Assembly (NCBI GenBank): GCA_944548615.1
Contig: OX155976.1
Coordinates: forward strand, 2,236,474 to 2,300,473
Direction of reading: 5' to 3'
DNA: 64,000 nucleotides
DNA from: Micropterix aruncella
Lineage: Eukaryota > Arthropoda > Insecta > Lepidoptera > Micropterigidae
The position numbers and the translations under genes were made by a program. The number at the start of each line of letters is the position of its first letter. Within the stretch, counting starts at the first letter, position 1. The notes under the pieces are model-generated. The model ran no database searches and was not told the origin of the DNA. It was given only the letters and a program-made list of their open reading frames with translations. This document shows positions 1-13,000 of this stretch, one piece after another.

Positions 1-779
1 TTATGGGGTCGTCAAAAAAGTCAACAAGGTCCTGTACTTAACGATTTTTATTAAAGTTTATGCGTAAAATATAACCTCTCCATATATATACACACATTTT
101 ACATAAAATATATACACATTTTGATTCCAATTTCTTTAAAACGGAAATATTCGATGAACTTAAAAGAAAAGGAGCAGCTGATCGATTTAATGTCTGATGA
201 AAGCCTTCGAGCTATTTTCAAAACCACGGATCTATCCAAGTTCTGGATAATGACGGAAAAGGAATATCCACTGTTATACAAAATATCTCTGCTGAAATTG
301 CATCTACATACCTGTGTGAGACAGCTTTCTCCACATTGACCGCTATAAAAACAAAATATCTCTCCAGACAATGTAGAACCTGATTTGAGGGTGTCTATTT
401 CTGATAATATATCACCAAGAATTAATATACTGACTGAATGTATGCAAGCACAAGGTTCTAATTAATTTTTAAACCTACTTACCTAATTTTCTTAGTGAAT
501 AAAATGTTCAAATACTTGCTTGTCTCATTTAATGCCTTCATAAATATGTTAAAGGCATATTTTCTCGTTTGCTCTAATATTATTTTCCAAAATAAATAAA
601 CTTTCCGATATAATTTACGAAATAAAAACAGCTAGAACATGGAGGAAAATTGTAGTTTACCTTGATCTCGTTATCTGAACCAACCTTTGCATTTGTAAAT
701 TTAGTGTTTTTTTCTGGGGTCGCTAAAAACTCTTTTTTTAATTTTGGGGTCGCAACATCAAAAAGGTTGCGGACCGCTG
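1..779 (+). pseudogene. hAT transposase C-terminal remnant with right terminus
   Basis: About 121-465 reads, across two compensating frameshifts, as the C-terminal hAT dimerisation region of the ZBED5/SCAND3/GTF2IRD2-like group. Visible blocks are FWIMTEKEYPLL, STYLCETAFSTLTAIKTKY and, after the second shift, EPDLRVSISDNISPRINIL, with a stop at 463-465. The segment ends in ggttgcggaccgctg (765-779), which reads in reverse as cagcggtccgcaacc, a typical hAT terminal inverted repeat. The left part lies outside the window. The element is inactive (frameshifts, no visible catalytic core) and sits in an SLC12A9 intron. Confidence 0.8.
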
Positions 780-894
780 CTCTATATAATCAATAAGATT
801 ACCTAGAAGAGCGACGCATTGTATTTCACTTCATCAAGATGAAATTTGGGAAAGTATATAAACCGAGTATCAACCACATTTTTTTTTCTTGCAG

Positions 895-1043
895 GTTAAG
901 GCTTTTGTCGAGCTTTGTCTGGCACCTTCCGTCCGACAAGGAGCTCAAAATTTGGTAAGGCTTAGCGGCTTAGGAGCTATGAAACCCAACACCGTCCTGC
1001 TGGGATTTCTCGATGATCATCGACCTGTTGATTTCCTTGCCAA
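895..1043 (+). CDS. SLC12A9: SLC12A9-like exon (a)
   Basis: The acceptor tttttcttgcag ends at 894 and the donor gtaagt starts at 1044. The exon starts in phase 0 and ends with two bases (AA) of a codon completed by C at 5258. It encodes [16 protein letters not shown] followed by [14 protein letters not shown], the most conserved stretch of SLC12 C-terminal domains. Confidence 0.88.
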
Positions 1044-4000
1044 GTAAGTAATATGTTTTCTTTTTTAGTGACTAACGGCTAAGAACTCAAATATTGAATT
1101 ATTGCAGAGATTTCATGAAAACATGCCCTTAAAACAATATCAAATGCACCATGGTTTACTAAAATTGATAATTACAAGTAAAGTACTACAAATGATTCCA
1201 GAAGCGCACGGAAAATCGGGTACCTTATTAAAATATATATTTTTGAATAGCTTAGACCTTTAGGTTAATGGTTGATTATGGGCAAAAATCGCTCAATACA
1301 TGGGAAGGGGGTCAAATTGCTCTCATCAATTTTGTTTACACTAATAAACACTAAATTACATCAAGCGACCAAAAACGGTACTAATGTAAAAAGATAGTTC
1401 GTAAGAGTACAAAGAAATGAGTATAGAGAGCGTTAAATTTTCTATAATTGTTTGAGTTTTCAATCAAATGTCATTAAGATAATGAAAGATGCATTGCATC
1501 AATGTATCAAATATAAGAAAGATGCATTGCATCAATGTATCAAATATAAAAAATATCATACAATCTTATTCCATCTAATATTTGTTTTTGTATGTACTAG
1601 GTTGGTGATTTTTTTAAAAAAATCTTTAGCTGCCTACAATGATTCTGATTCTATTATTTAAACGTATGGCCTGCAATACTTTTTGTTGGGGACAAAAATA
1701 GACCTCGTTTTTCCACAAATTTGTCGAAATGGGCGAAATTGGCTCGGTAAAACGTTAAAAAGCTTGTAAAACGTTTTTATCGTTAATATTTTCGCTTCAA
1801 AATAGGGATTCCACCGATTTGTATTTTTGACGTGACAACGTCATATAATTCGATGGAGCCGGCTGCACGCACGAAAAAACATGACTCATGCGGCGTTACC
1901 TCGCTCTGAGGCGTTCCGTTCAACTGTCATCAGTAAACCGACTTTACAAACAACCGATTTTTGTCTCCTTTGTCTTAAAGCGAGAATCTCAGATTCAGGG
2001 TTCCGTTCTGCGGAGATATTTTCTATACGGTTTGACGGGTCATCCTCTACGTCATCGAGGTCTGGCAAAGCAAGATTCAGTCTCGACAAGTCCACTTTGG
2101 ATTTGAGAAAAAAAAATTGACATAATTGTATTTATGCGTTCAAATAAATGTAACTTGATCAATTCAATTGTGATTTCCATTTACCTCCTTCTCTATATCC
2201 ATACAAAATATCTATCAAACAAATAAAATTAAAATTTTCTTCTGAAAATGCAACCATTCCATCAGTATTTTCTTATGACGTTGTCACGTTCAACTATCGT
2301 CAGTAAACCGACTTTACAGACAACCGATTTTTTTTATTGCCGTAGGTTTCTTGACATTTCCAAAAGGGCGTTATTTAGGGCAGCGGTCCGCAAATTGGAA
2401 AGTTTATTTATGTTGGAAAATAATATTAGAGCAAACGAGAAAATATGCGTTTGACATATTTATTATTATAATTATTATTTGTTGATGAACTAGCAGCTTA
2501 ACGCTGATGTGTTCATATCTATGAAATTCACTGGTGTTGCTGTTTCCTTTTTTTTTAATATATCATTTTTTAAATAGATATCAAGCCTATTTTTGAATGC
2601 GTTTATGGTTGGTGCTTCGATAACTTCCTCGGGCAGTTTATTCCAGCTGTTCACGATTCTGTTTGTCAGGAAGTGCTTTCTTGCTTCAGTTGAAAAGCTT
2701 ATAACGTTGAGTTTCAGGCTGTGACCTCTTAAGTGATGGTTTGAATTGAACGCAAACATGCTTTCCAACTCTGGGCAGTCGTAGTATTGCCTCAGTATTT
2801 TGTATGTCTCTATGAGATCTCCTCTGTGCCTCCGTTGCTCCAGAGTTGTCAGTTTGAGGATTTTTAATCTATGTTCATAGGGTGTTTTTCTTAGGGTTTT
2901 TGGCAGTTTTGTCGCTCTACGTTGTACACTTTCAAGCAGGTTGATGTCCTTGGCAAAATAAGGATTCCAGATTTGAAAACCATACTCGATCAGAGGACGA
3001 ATGTAGGTTTTGTAAATTTTTAGAAATGTCGGTATCGTCAATACTTGAAAAGCTTTCTTTACCAAATATAGAAGTGAGTTTGCCTGTTTTCAAAGTTTTC
3101 AATATGGTTTGCCCATTTCAAGTTGTCCGTTATCGTTATACCAAGGTCTTTCTGTGCATTTGTGGAGGACATAAAATTAAAAAAAAACATCAAGGAGATG
3201 CTGATAGGCCACCCTTTCTATAATTTGTCCGAATTTGAGGGCCATGATTTTTCAAATATTGTGCCCATTTAAATTACTTAAAAAAGTAGAGCCTTATTGT
3301 CTGTTTATTTTATATGGTCTTATATCTGTACTTTTAGTTTAAAATGCATAACGTAGATTTAATTTGATTATTTAACATTTTACTGACAATTTGAATATTA
3401 CGATGAATAATTTTACTACGTATCTTTTCGAATTACTAACTACTTCAAATATTAAACTTCTATTTTGATTATTTATATTTATAGTTGGACAATCTAGTAG
3501 TTAATTCTTGACTAACTATGTATGTACAGTAAAGAGTAGTAACGAAACTTACTACATAACCCAATTATTTTGACACGTCCAAGAGCGGTCTTTAGCCATC
3601 AATTCGACTTGACGAAAATGTAATGTAATGTAATGTAATATGGTGGTTAAGCTGATCGATCCAATTTGGTAGTCATTTTTAGGGTTGTTTTTACCAAGGT
3701 GTAGAACTGTGCATTTCTTAGGGTTGTTTTTATTGAAGATTTAGTTGAAGATTTAGCATTTAGTTGAAGATTTAGCTGCAATTTAGTTGAAGAATCACTA
3801 TAGAAGATTTGTGCTCTCATGGATGACTGCGTAAGTATCATAGGTACTTACCGCAATCATACTTAGGAAATAAACTGTGGCGGCGGCGATTAGTGCTCTC
3901 GGCACTAATCTTCTAAAAAAACTGTCTACCTACGTAATTATCTTTCGTGTTGTGAAATCAATTTAGTACTTAAAAATAAATACGCAATCGACGCAAGACG

Positions 4001-7000
4001 ACCCAGCGGCGATGCGTACGCACGCACGGATAGAACTGAACAGACTGGACTGAACGAAGAAAGAATGAAATTAAAGTCAGCTCAGTATTGAGTGTGAGAT
4101 ATCGGGGTGGGGGCGCGGGCGCGGCGAGGTTGTGACGGGACAGGACAGGACGCACAGTCGTACATTATTTTCGAATCTCTCCGTTGTAAAGAAATTGCAT
4201 AAATTTATGCATAAACCTTAATAAAAATCGATAAGTACAGGACCTTGTTGACTTTTTAATAATAATAATAAACTCTTTATTTGCACTTAAAACGTATACA
4301 AAAAAGGCGAGCTTATTGCCACATGGCAATGTCTTACAGCTAACCTAAACATAGTGGTACATGCGCGCATTGTGAAAATAAAGATTATTACATAACATAC
4401 AGACAAGTGGAAGAATTTAAGACTAATAGTGCCCGAGGAGAGGAAATTGGGAGAGGAACAGGAGAGAAAGGGAAGAACTGGTTACTTCTTAGAAAGGTAG
4501 TAATCCTTAAGGTGAGTCTTAAACGATGGTAAAGAAGGCGAGTTTCGTATATTTGCTGGGAGATCGTTCCAGAGTCTTGCACCATGGACACAGAAAGAAT
4601 AGGAATAGAAATCACTATTATGACTCGGAATTTTTAATAAACTGTCAGAGGCTGACCGAAGTACGAGACCGTGGGAACTTAGTGGTTCAAAAAGCTCCTG
4701 GAGATAGGATGGTGTTAGTTGGGTGAGTACACGATATAGGAGAGCCAGTATATGAACATTTCTTCTTTGGCGTATTGGCAACCACTTTAACTGTGCCCTA
4801 TAGTCGGACACGTGATCATACTTACGTAGACCGAAGATGAATCGTAGATGACCGTAGATGAAGATGAATACTTTTTTGAAGACCCCATAATTATACGACG
4901 GGGTCGCGACCCCAGGGTTGCGGTAGGCTGATTTAGGGGACCATTTTTGCAAAACGGCTACTTTAGGCTATCTTTTCTAGTGACATAGGCGACTGTTCAT
5001 GTCCAGCACTTGGCAACACTGCTTTGGGGTACTAATTAAAATCACACCTTCCCTAGTACGCCAGCGCCAGGTGTCCTGGAACCTGGCCTCCTGACTGTAC
5101 CCTGGCATTCTATGGCCAAAATACTGTCTGATCTGAAAGTATCAGCTTTTCTAAAACCGTTGCATTTTTTTATCGCTGGCTCTTGACTAGTATATTTTTA
5201 CTGCTTTGTATCTTGCATCATTGATGAAATAAAATATTATTATTATGATTATTTTAGCGAGCAATCCCCGTACTATTCTCCATCGTGGGAGGAGTCGAAC
5301 GTCTTCAAATCTGTCTCCGGCTCTGATGGACTTCACCCGATGGAGTACGTCAGTATTCTCTCAGATGTCCTGGCTGTGGGGAAAAATCTCTGCGTCTGTC
5401 GGCACTTTGACAAACTCAACATGAATGAAATTGAAAAGTAAGTAATCAGTGGAGACCTTGGGTCTCCTGCGACTTTTGCTAAAGTTGAATCCCCCCCCCC
5501 CCACCTCTGGTCCAGACAGTCGATCAAAGTTACAAGTGTACAGAATCAAAAAGCGTTTCAAAACACACATTTTGTCATAGTAAAGGGAGAAATTTATTTT
5601 ATTAATTTTATTTATTTATTAAAGAAAAGCACATTTTTTTATGGCAGTACATTGTAAGTTTAACAATATAGGCTTAAATGTAAATAATAGCAAAATAGAA
5701 AGCACCGCAGACCAATTTTTTTAAAATCAACGCCGCCTAACTAGGCCTAGGCCCGTACTAAGGCAAGCGTACCAAGTAGAGTGGCTTGTGCATACTTTAG
5801 AATACTTAATTTAAAAGATATGCTAGGTATCAAATAATATAAAAAATTAACTAATAATAATAAACATTGTAATTTGAGTGTAGTGTGATGTAACTGTAGT
5901 GTAGTGTAGTGTGATGTAAATGTAGCTGTAGTGTGCTGGAAAAATAACATTCAGTAAATGGTGAAATAATTAAACTGAATAATAATAATATAATGTCGTA
6001 ATAAATACAATAAAATATAAAAATATTATTAATGAATCGAAATCGAAATAAAGGAAAAAATTATATCTCAATAAATATTTAAAGAATCATATTTAAATAG
6101 TCCGAGGATACAATTATATATAAAATGTCCATGTTACAAGTTAAAATATATATTTCAATATAATTCAATTAAGAAAAGAGAAAAACAAGAATAGCGATTT
6201 AATAAAATAATAATAATAGTAATTCAATTTATTTAAATTAAATTACATAAGAATATCAAATATTTGGTGGCTAATATCCCGACCTTCATTCAGAAGCCAC
6301 CTGTGACACCGTTTTTTAAATTGGTCTTTACTGTATACGATTTTTATCGACTCATCCAATTCGTTGTATATCCTGGGGCCTATACTCATAAGATGCCTCT
6401 GACCAAAAGATGTTTTCGTTCGACGGACGTCTAACATATCCGCCACGGATCGCCTTGTTCGGTGTGCTTGTTGTGTGGGCGCTCTCTTAATTTGAAATTG
6501 AATAAAAACCAGACAAAATTTTAAATAAAGTTGCCTTACTTCAAGTACACTGAACTCTAAATATCTGACATATTTAGCAAAACTGAGTCTGTAGCAAAAA
6601 ATCTAAATTAAAAGCATATCCGCAGCTTAATATGCCGCTCCAGTGTATGTTGGATCAACATACGCAAGAATGTTTGACACTGCTCTGAACGATGCTGTGA
6701 GGATTGTCTCCGGCTGCCTCAAACCTACTCCCGTCGAAAAGCTTTATCCGCTCATCGGCATCGCTCCCCCTGCAATATGTCTGAATGTCCTGGCTTATTT
6801 TGAATGCCTAAAGGCGGCCCGAGACACCCACTGCACGGGCAAAAACCTCACCACAATCGCCACCAAAGTCATTCTTGAGCTGCACACAACCGCTCCAAGG
6901 GAGTCAATCTTCGAACCGCATCACTCATTGGAGGGCTTCATCTGTCGAAGACATTAAGGAAGAGACAGCACTGGTGTCTCATCTGGCATAGTCTCAACAG

Positions 7001-10000
7001 ACTGAGGGTGGGTGAGACACGGCGCCGAGCCAATCTAGGATTATACATCTTGCGGTGTCAACTACAATGGGCGAGCCCGTCACCACAGGACGTTTTAACG
7101 ATTAGTCGTTCTGTCGCCCTGCAGTGAACGTAGAAGACTTTGGACAGTACATTCTACGTCCCGCTACGTCACAACCCGTGAGAGTCCAACGCCTTACCGC
7201 GAGTGAGCCAGGAATAAACCCGGCGGGGCTCAAGATACTCGCGCCCTCACTTCCAATTGTGACCAGATTTCTCCGGTCTCTCGATTGGTTCCGAGTTCGA
7301 GGTCGCTTGCGCGGTCCTCTCCCTTACGAAGCGGTGAAACGGAGTGCACCGAATCTGTCGCGGACCAAGGCGTCCTTTGCCCGACTCTGAACCGGGATCG
7401 GATGGCCAATGGTCATTTCAAGAGCAGTCGCTGTAAGGTAGACAACTACCCCCGCTCTATAGGAAACAATACAGTTCCCAGAATCCCCCGATTGTTAGTC
7501 GGAGAGCGCAATCGATTGGCTTGCGCCGCTCGGTGCGCAGACCGTCCAGGAGCGCCAGAGGATTGTTCCCAGGGGAGACTGGTTGACCCAGTGTCCTACC
7601 CAGACTCGCACCCCATGCGTGGAGGCCATCGGATGGGTGTTGACCCGTGAGTGTGACCGACCCTGAAACAGAATGGGTCTTCGTGGCCAACTCAGCAAGG
7701 GCCCATTAGCTCCCTCTAGGATTATACAGAGAACCTAATATGCAAATAGAGTTGTAAACTACAACGGGCGAACCTGTCACCTCAGGAAGTTTCAACAATT
7801 AGTCGTTTTATCTCCCGTGAAGTGGGCGCAGAAGACTTGGACAAAAACAGTCCACCGTCAAGCTCCGCCACATGCCCGTAAGAGGCCAACGCCTTATCCG
7901 CGGGATAACCAGGTGTGTCACCCAGTGGGCTTACACTCACGCCTTACTTCCAATTGCTACCAGATTACTCCAGTCTCTCGAATGGTTATGAGTTCGAGGT
8001 CGCTTGCGTGGTCCTCTCCCTTACGAAGCGGTGAAACGGTGTAAACCGAATCTATCGCGGACCACGGCATCCTTTGCCTGGCTGTTCACCCAGGATCGGG
8101 TAGCCGATGGTCGTTTCAGAACAGTCGCTGTAAGGTCCGCAACCACCCCCGCTCTATAGGAAACAGTACTGCTTCCAGACTCCCCCCACTGTTAGTCAGA
8201 GTGCACAATCGTTGGCTTACGCCGCACGGTGCGCAGATCGTCCAGGAGCGCCCGAAGGTTGATTCCTAGGGGAAACTAGCCCTGAGGCCAGAGTCCTACT
8301 CGGGCTCGCGCTTTATGCGTGGACTCCGCCGCATGGGTGTTGACCCGTGAGTGTGACCAACTCTGAATAGAATGGGACTTCGTGGCCAACTCAGCAAGGG
8401 CCTGACCAAGCTCCTGACGAGGGGACTCCTCAACGGTCAACAACACATACACGAAATTCTATAGCCCCTTTCAAGTTCCACTATGATATGGCTACTGCAC
8501 CCATGGTTGGCCTGCTACAAAGCATTTTAATAAAAGCTTGTTTTTAAAATTATGTTATTACTGTTAACTTATTATTATTATTGATCATAGATAATTTTCT
8601 CTTCCAGATCTGTGAGTGTCCGTTACGTGGATGTGTGGAATCTGGATTGGTCGCGTTGGTGGTGGGACAGCGATGCGGCGCGTGGCGTAGGCGCCCTGTT
8701 TATGCTGCAGTTGGCAGCCATTGTCAGGTCGCAGCGCGGCTGGACCAGGCTTAGTCTGCGGCTCTTCACCCCCGGCCCTCGCAACGACGGCATGCGTCCT
8801 CCCAATACCTTCTCCATTAATGGTCAGTATATTTGCATTTTCTAGGCAACTCATACTTTACGCTTATAGTCCGGGAGCCGGCCGTACGGACATCTATGTC
8901 ATAAGATACAAAGACAAATTGATGCGTGAAAAGCCAGATAAAAGATTATTATTAATATTATTTTTATATATTTAACAGGCAGGCAGCTTCTGATGCGCCT
9001 GAGTCCGTGCTTGCATTACAATTTCTGTGCAATAAGTCCAGTTTATTTTTAAAGTCATTGACACTTTTGGCATTGATCACTTCACTTGGGGGAGCATTAC
9101 ATTCGTTTACCACTCTACTGCTGAGGAAATGTTTCTTGGGATTTGAATGGAATGATTCACGCTGGAGTTTCAGATGATGCCCACGCAGATGTGTGTTAGT
9201 GCTCATGGTGTAGATAGTCTTCAACCCAGAAACGTCATACGATGCAGTTAGGTAACAACGAAAGAGTTGTGACAGCCGGAGAGACGGTGGACGGCGTGAA
9301 AGAACGCATCGGGTCGATGGCCTTGCAAGCCAGACCCGATTATATATAAAGCAAAAAAGAAAAAAAAGGAAATATGCCCCCAAGCGGCCTATCAGGGGGG
9401 GAGAATTCCCGCTACCCCAGTTGAAACCCCAAACAACGACACGGCTAAAACGACACCGGACCTTGCTTGCCCTATCTGCGGGAAACAATATAAACGATTA
9501 GCATGGTTAAAAAAACACATTGCTGGGCACGATGATAGCGACGCTGCACGTCAGTGTCTTAAACCGTCGCAAGGAGTCACGGACAGAGTTGAATCTCACA
9601 TGTCCCTTGACTCCACATCTGCCCGCAGTTTGTCACCCGACCGGTCTCCTCTACCCGCGCAAATCGTATCCTTCCCTCCTCTAAAATTCCCTTCACTTGC
9701 GAAAGAGGACTGGGAATTTCATAATAATAATTTAACTTCTATTCTTGACCACTCTGTGAACCGTAATGCCCCTGCCAGCGTCCAGCTGTCGTCCTTCCAG
9801 GTGGCGGTCCATGAATACTTCTCGGGTGTTTACCCAAAATCTACCCATGTCGACCCGGTTCACAGAGAAAACGCATTTAAGGCAAAGCTCCGTAGGCAAA
9901 AGCGGCTACTTCGTCGCCAGTTACGTGAAGCCAAGAAAGCCGGGGATAAAGCCCTCTGCCACAACTTCTCGCGCGCGTACCGCTCTATACTAAAACTCAT

Positions 10001-13000
10001 ACAGAGCGTAGCAACGCAAAACGACAAACGCAAGGCAGCATTTCTCAAATCCAAAGAGGAAGCCCGGTTCGACAAAAACCGTTTTAACTACAGCAAAACG
10101 GTTTTGTCTGCCGCCAAGGGAAAAATCCAAATCCCGGAAGAAATGGCCACGGAATATTTTTCGACCACGTATGAGGACCCAATGCGGCTCCATAATTACA
10201 GCCCTCCGCCGGGCATTACACCTCCGCCCCTGCCTACGGTAGCTTTTGCTTCTCAACCTCCATCTCTAGATGAGATTCCTAATCAAGTAAAGAGGAAGCC
10301 GTCGGGCTCTACTCCGGGTCCCGATGGTATTCCCTATTTAGTATACAAAAAATGCCCCTGCCTTCTGCAATATTTAGGATCCATCTTCCGAAATATATGG
10401 AATAGCGGTGTAGTCCCACAGAATTTTGGCCGAGCGACAGTCATCTTAATTCCGAAGGTCCCAGTTTGCACCGGACCAAAGGACGCTCGGCCCATTGCTC
10501 TCACAGACACTGTGGCCAAAATCTTTTTTAGCATAGTCCACATGAGGATGAGCGAATTCATGCACCGGAATGAGTACCTTGGAGTATCAGTTCAAAAAGG
10601 CTTCATGCGTGGCGTCTCGGGCTGCCTCGAGCACAATTCTCTCCTGGCTGCTGCCATCAAGGATGCGAGACAGCACGAACGCCAAATCAATGTATGCTGG
10701 CTCGACCTAGAGAATGCCTTTGGGTCAGTCCGACACAGTCTCCTCCACTTTGCACTCCGCTGGTACAACTTCCCTTCAGTCGTGCGTGACATTGTAGCCT
10801 CCTACTACAACTGTCTGACTTTCCATGTTAAAACGCAAGAATGGACTACCCGCTCTATACCATATTCAATTGGACTATTTCAGGGCTGTTGCCTCTCCCC
10901 AACGATTTTTAATATAGTTTTTAATATACTGCTGGAAAGCCTGACCCAGTTTGACAAGAAGTGGGGCTACCGTTTTAAAACAGACGGCCAATACACCTCG
11001 TCGTGCCTCGCTTTTGCCGACGACCTAACTTTCATCACCAGAAGCCCCAAGCAGCTTTCCCTGCTATTACAGAAAGTGGAGCTTTTCTGCGACTGGTCAG
11101 GCTGTATAAAAGTGAAGCCCTCCAAATGTTTTTGCCTTGGACTCGCCCGCATGGGCACAAAATTTACATCCTATGACCCCAAATTGGTCTATAAGGGCTC
11201 TAATATCTCCCTTATAGACCCAAACAATCATTTCAAATTCCTCGGCAGAAAAATCACCCATCAGGGAAAAGACGTCTCGGGCGATCATGTTATAGAGCAT
11301 TTCAAAAGTTGCCTGGCGAAAATAGATGCCTTGCTAATTTCTGGCCCTCGTAAGGCCTGGATCTATGACAATTATCTAACGTCACATTTGTCATGGCCCT
11401 TTCTTATTTACGATTTTACCAAAACCCAACTGTCCCGTCTAGATGCGCTGGTGACAGCTAGTTTAAAATCCTGGCTGTCCTTAGCCAAACCAGCTGACCC
11501 CTCGACTCTCTTCAGGTCCAAACAAAATTTTGGGCTAGCGCTTAAACTGCCCTCTCTGCTCATAGCCAACTCCAGAATAACCAAAAATTCGATTCTGTGC
11601 AATTCCAAAGATCCGGAAATATCGAAGCACGTAATAAGTGGCCGTAGTGATTCAAATGATCTACAAGCCCGCGTAGACTTCCACAAAAAGTTCCTTACTG
11701 GAATCAGCCAGAATGGCACTGGTCTGGGGTATGGCAGTACAACCACGAGCGACGTGGACTTGAAGAAGTCTCTTTTGCGGGGAGATTACGACAGCAAGAG
11801 TATGGCTCATGCTATTGGCCTTCAATGCCAGAATGATTGGACAACAATTGGGGACTTTTGCATTCCGCCTCCAATGCACTGGAAGGTAATGCTCTATGAC
11901 TGGACGCCAGAGATGCTGAAATTTTATTTGAATGCCTTTCAGCATACACTTCCAGACCCCAGTAACCTCGCTCGTTGGAGCTTTGCCGAGGATAGTTCTT
12001 GTCCCCTCTGTAGCAATACCCCTTGCACAGCTAGACACATTCTAGCTGGCTGCAAGGTGGCCTTAGATCAAGGACGGTACACTTACCGCCATGACAAAGT
12101 TCTCGCTGTTATTCGCGAGGTAATTAGTCTCTCAGTGGCTCGTGCCAACAAGGGTTTGACAGTATCCTCCAAACCCCCAATACAGTTTGTGCGGGATGGC
12201 TCTAAAGGCAAAAAACATTTAACTACAAAACCTTTCTCAATAATCGAGAAAGCTACAGATTGGATTCTGGAGGTTGATTCGGTCTCTAAGCAGTATAAAT
12301 TCCCTGAAAGTCTCGGATGCACAGCCCTCCGTCCAGATATAACTCTTTACTCTCTATCTCGGAAGGTGGCTCTTATTGTAGAATTAACTGTTCCATGGGA
12401 ATCAAATATCCCAAAAGACCACGAGTACAAATTAAATAAATACTATGATCTTGCAAATGCCGTAACCCGGAACGGCTTCACTGTTCACCTTCACGCGGTG
12501 GAAGTTGGCGCTCGTGGCCTGCCAGCTAAATCTCTATTTCACCTCTTTAAAGATCTTGGCCTTTCCAGAAAAATAATCAACTCTTTCTTAGAAAAATTAT
12601 CTAAAACTGCGATTTGCACATATCAAATTCTATGGCTTCGAAGGGGTAGTGAATGGGTGGCAAGGTGAACGCTCACATGTGGCAAGACAGCTGTCCTAAA
12701 CCTACCACAGCCGGTTCGTAAGTCCGGAATCCACTGCTCACCCCCCAGAAGTGTAAAAATAGTATTATGATGGGCCCGACTCCGGTCGGTGAATTCCATG
12801 GCAGCTCCGTTTGTATTTATTATACTCGATTAATTCACCCCGTGCCCTGCGTTCCTCCAGAGTAGTCAAACCGAGAGCTGACAATCTTTCCTCGTATGTT
12901 TTAAGTTAAAAGGCAATTTAGTCGCTCTCTAGAAGATCGACGGACGTTCTCTAGAAGATCAATATCCTTCCTAAAGTATGGATTCCAGATCTGATAGGCG

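Larger units (their letters stand above)
9274..12822 (+). mobile_element. R2/R4/Hero-supergroup RLE retrotransposon, near full length (copy A)
   Basis: Non-LTR retrotransposon with a single ORF (zinc finger, reverse transcriptase, CCHC knuckle, restriction-like endonuclease) and a ~150-nt 3' UTR ending in T/A-rich gtttgtatttattat. Both flanks belong to one CR1 copy (8976-9273 and 12826-13345), so the insertion site is a CR1 element and not 28S rDNA. I saw no clear target duplication; a few target bases may be deleted. Copy C (19079-20725) and copy B (14878-15215) are near-identical 5'-truncated relatives. The 5' UTR is either very short or slightly truncated. Confidence 0.85.

Noticed and set aside
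7124..8044. Several overlapping ORFs of 75-121 codons in both strands
   Set aside because: They run through the GC-rich ~660-bp repeat, overlap in several frames and show no domain; the same shadows recur in the other copies.
9300..12668. 28S-specific R2 element
   Set aside because: Flanks are CR1 sequence on both sides and no rDNA is present; only supergroup-level assignment is justified.
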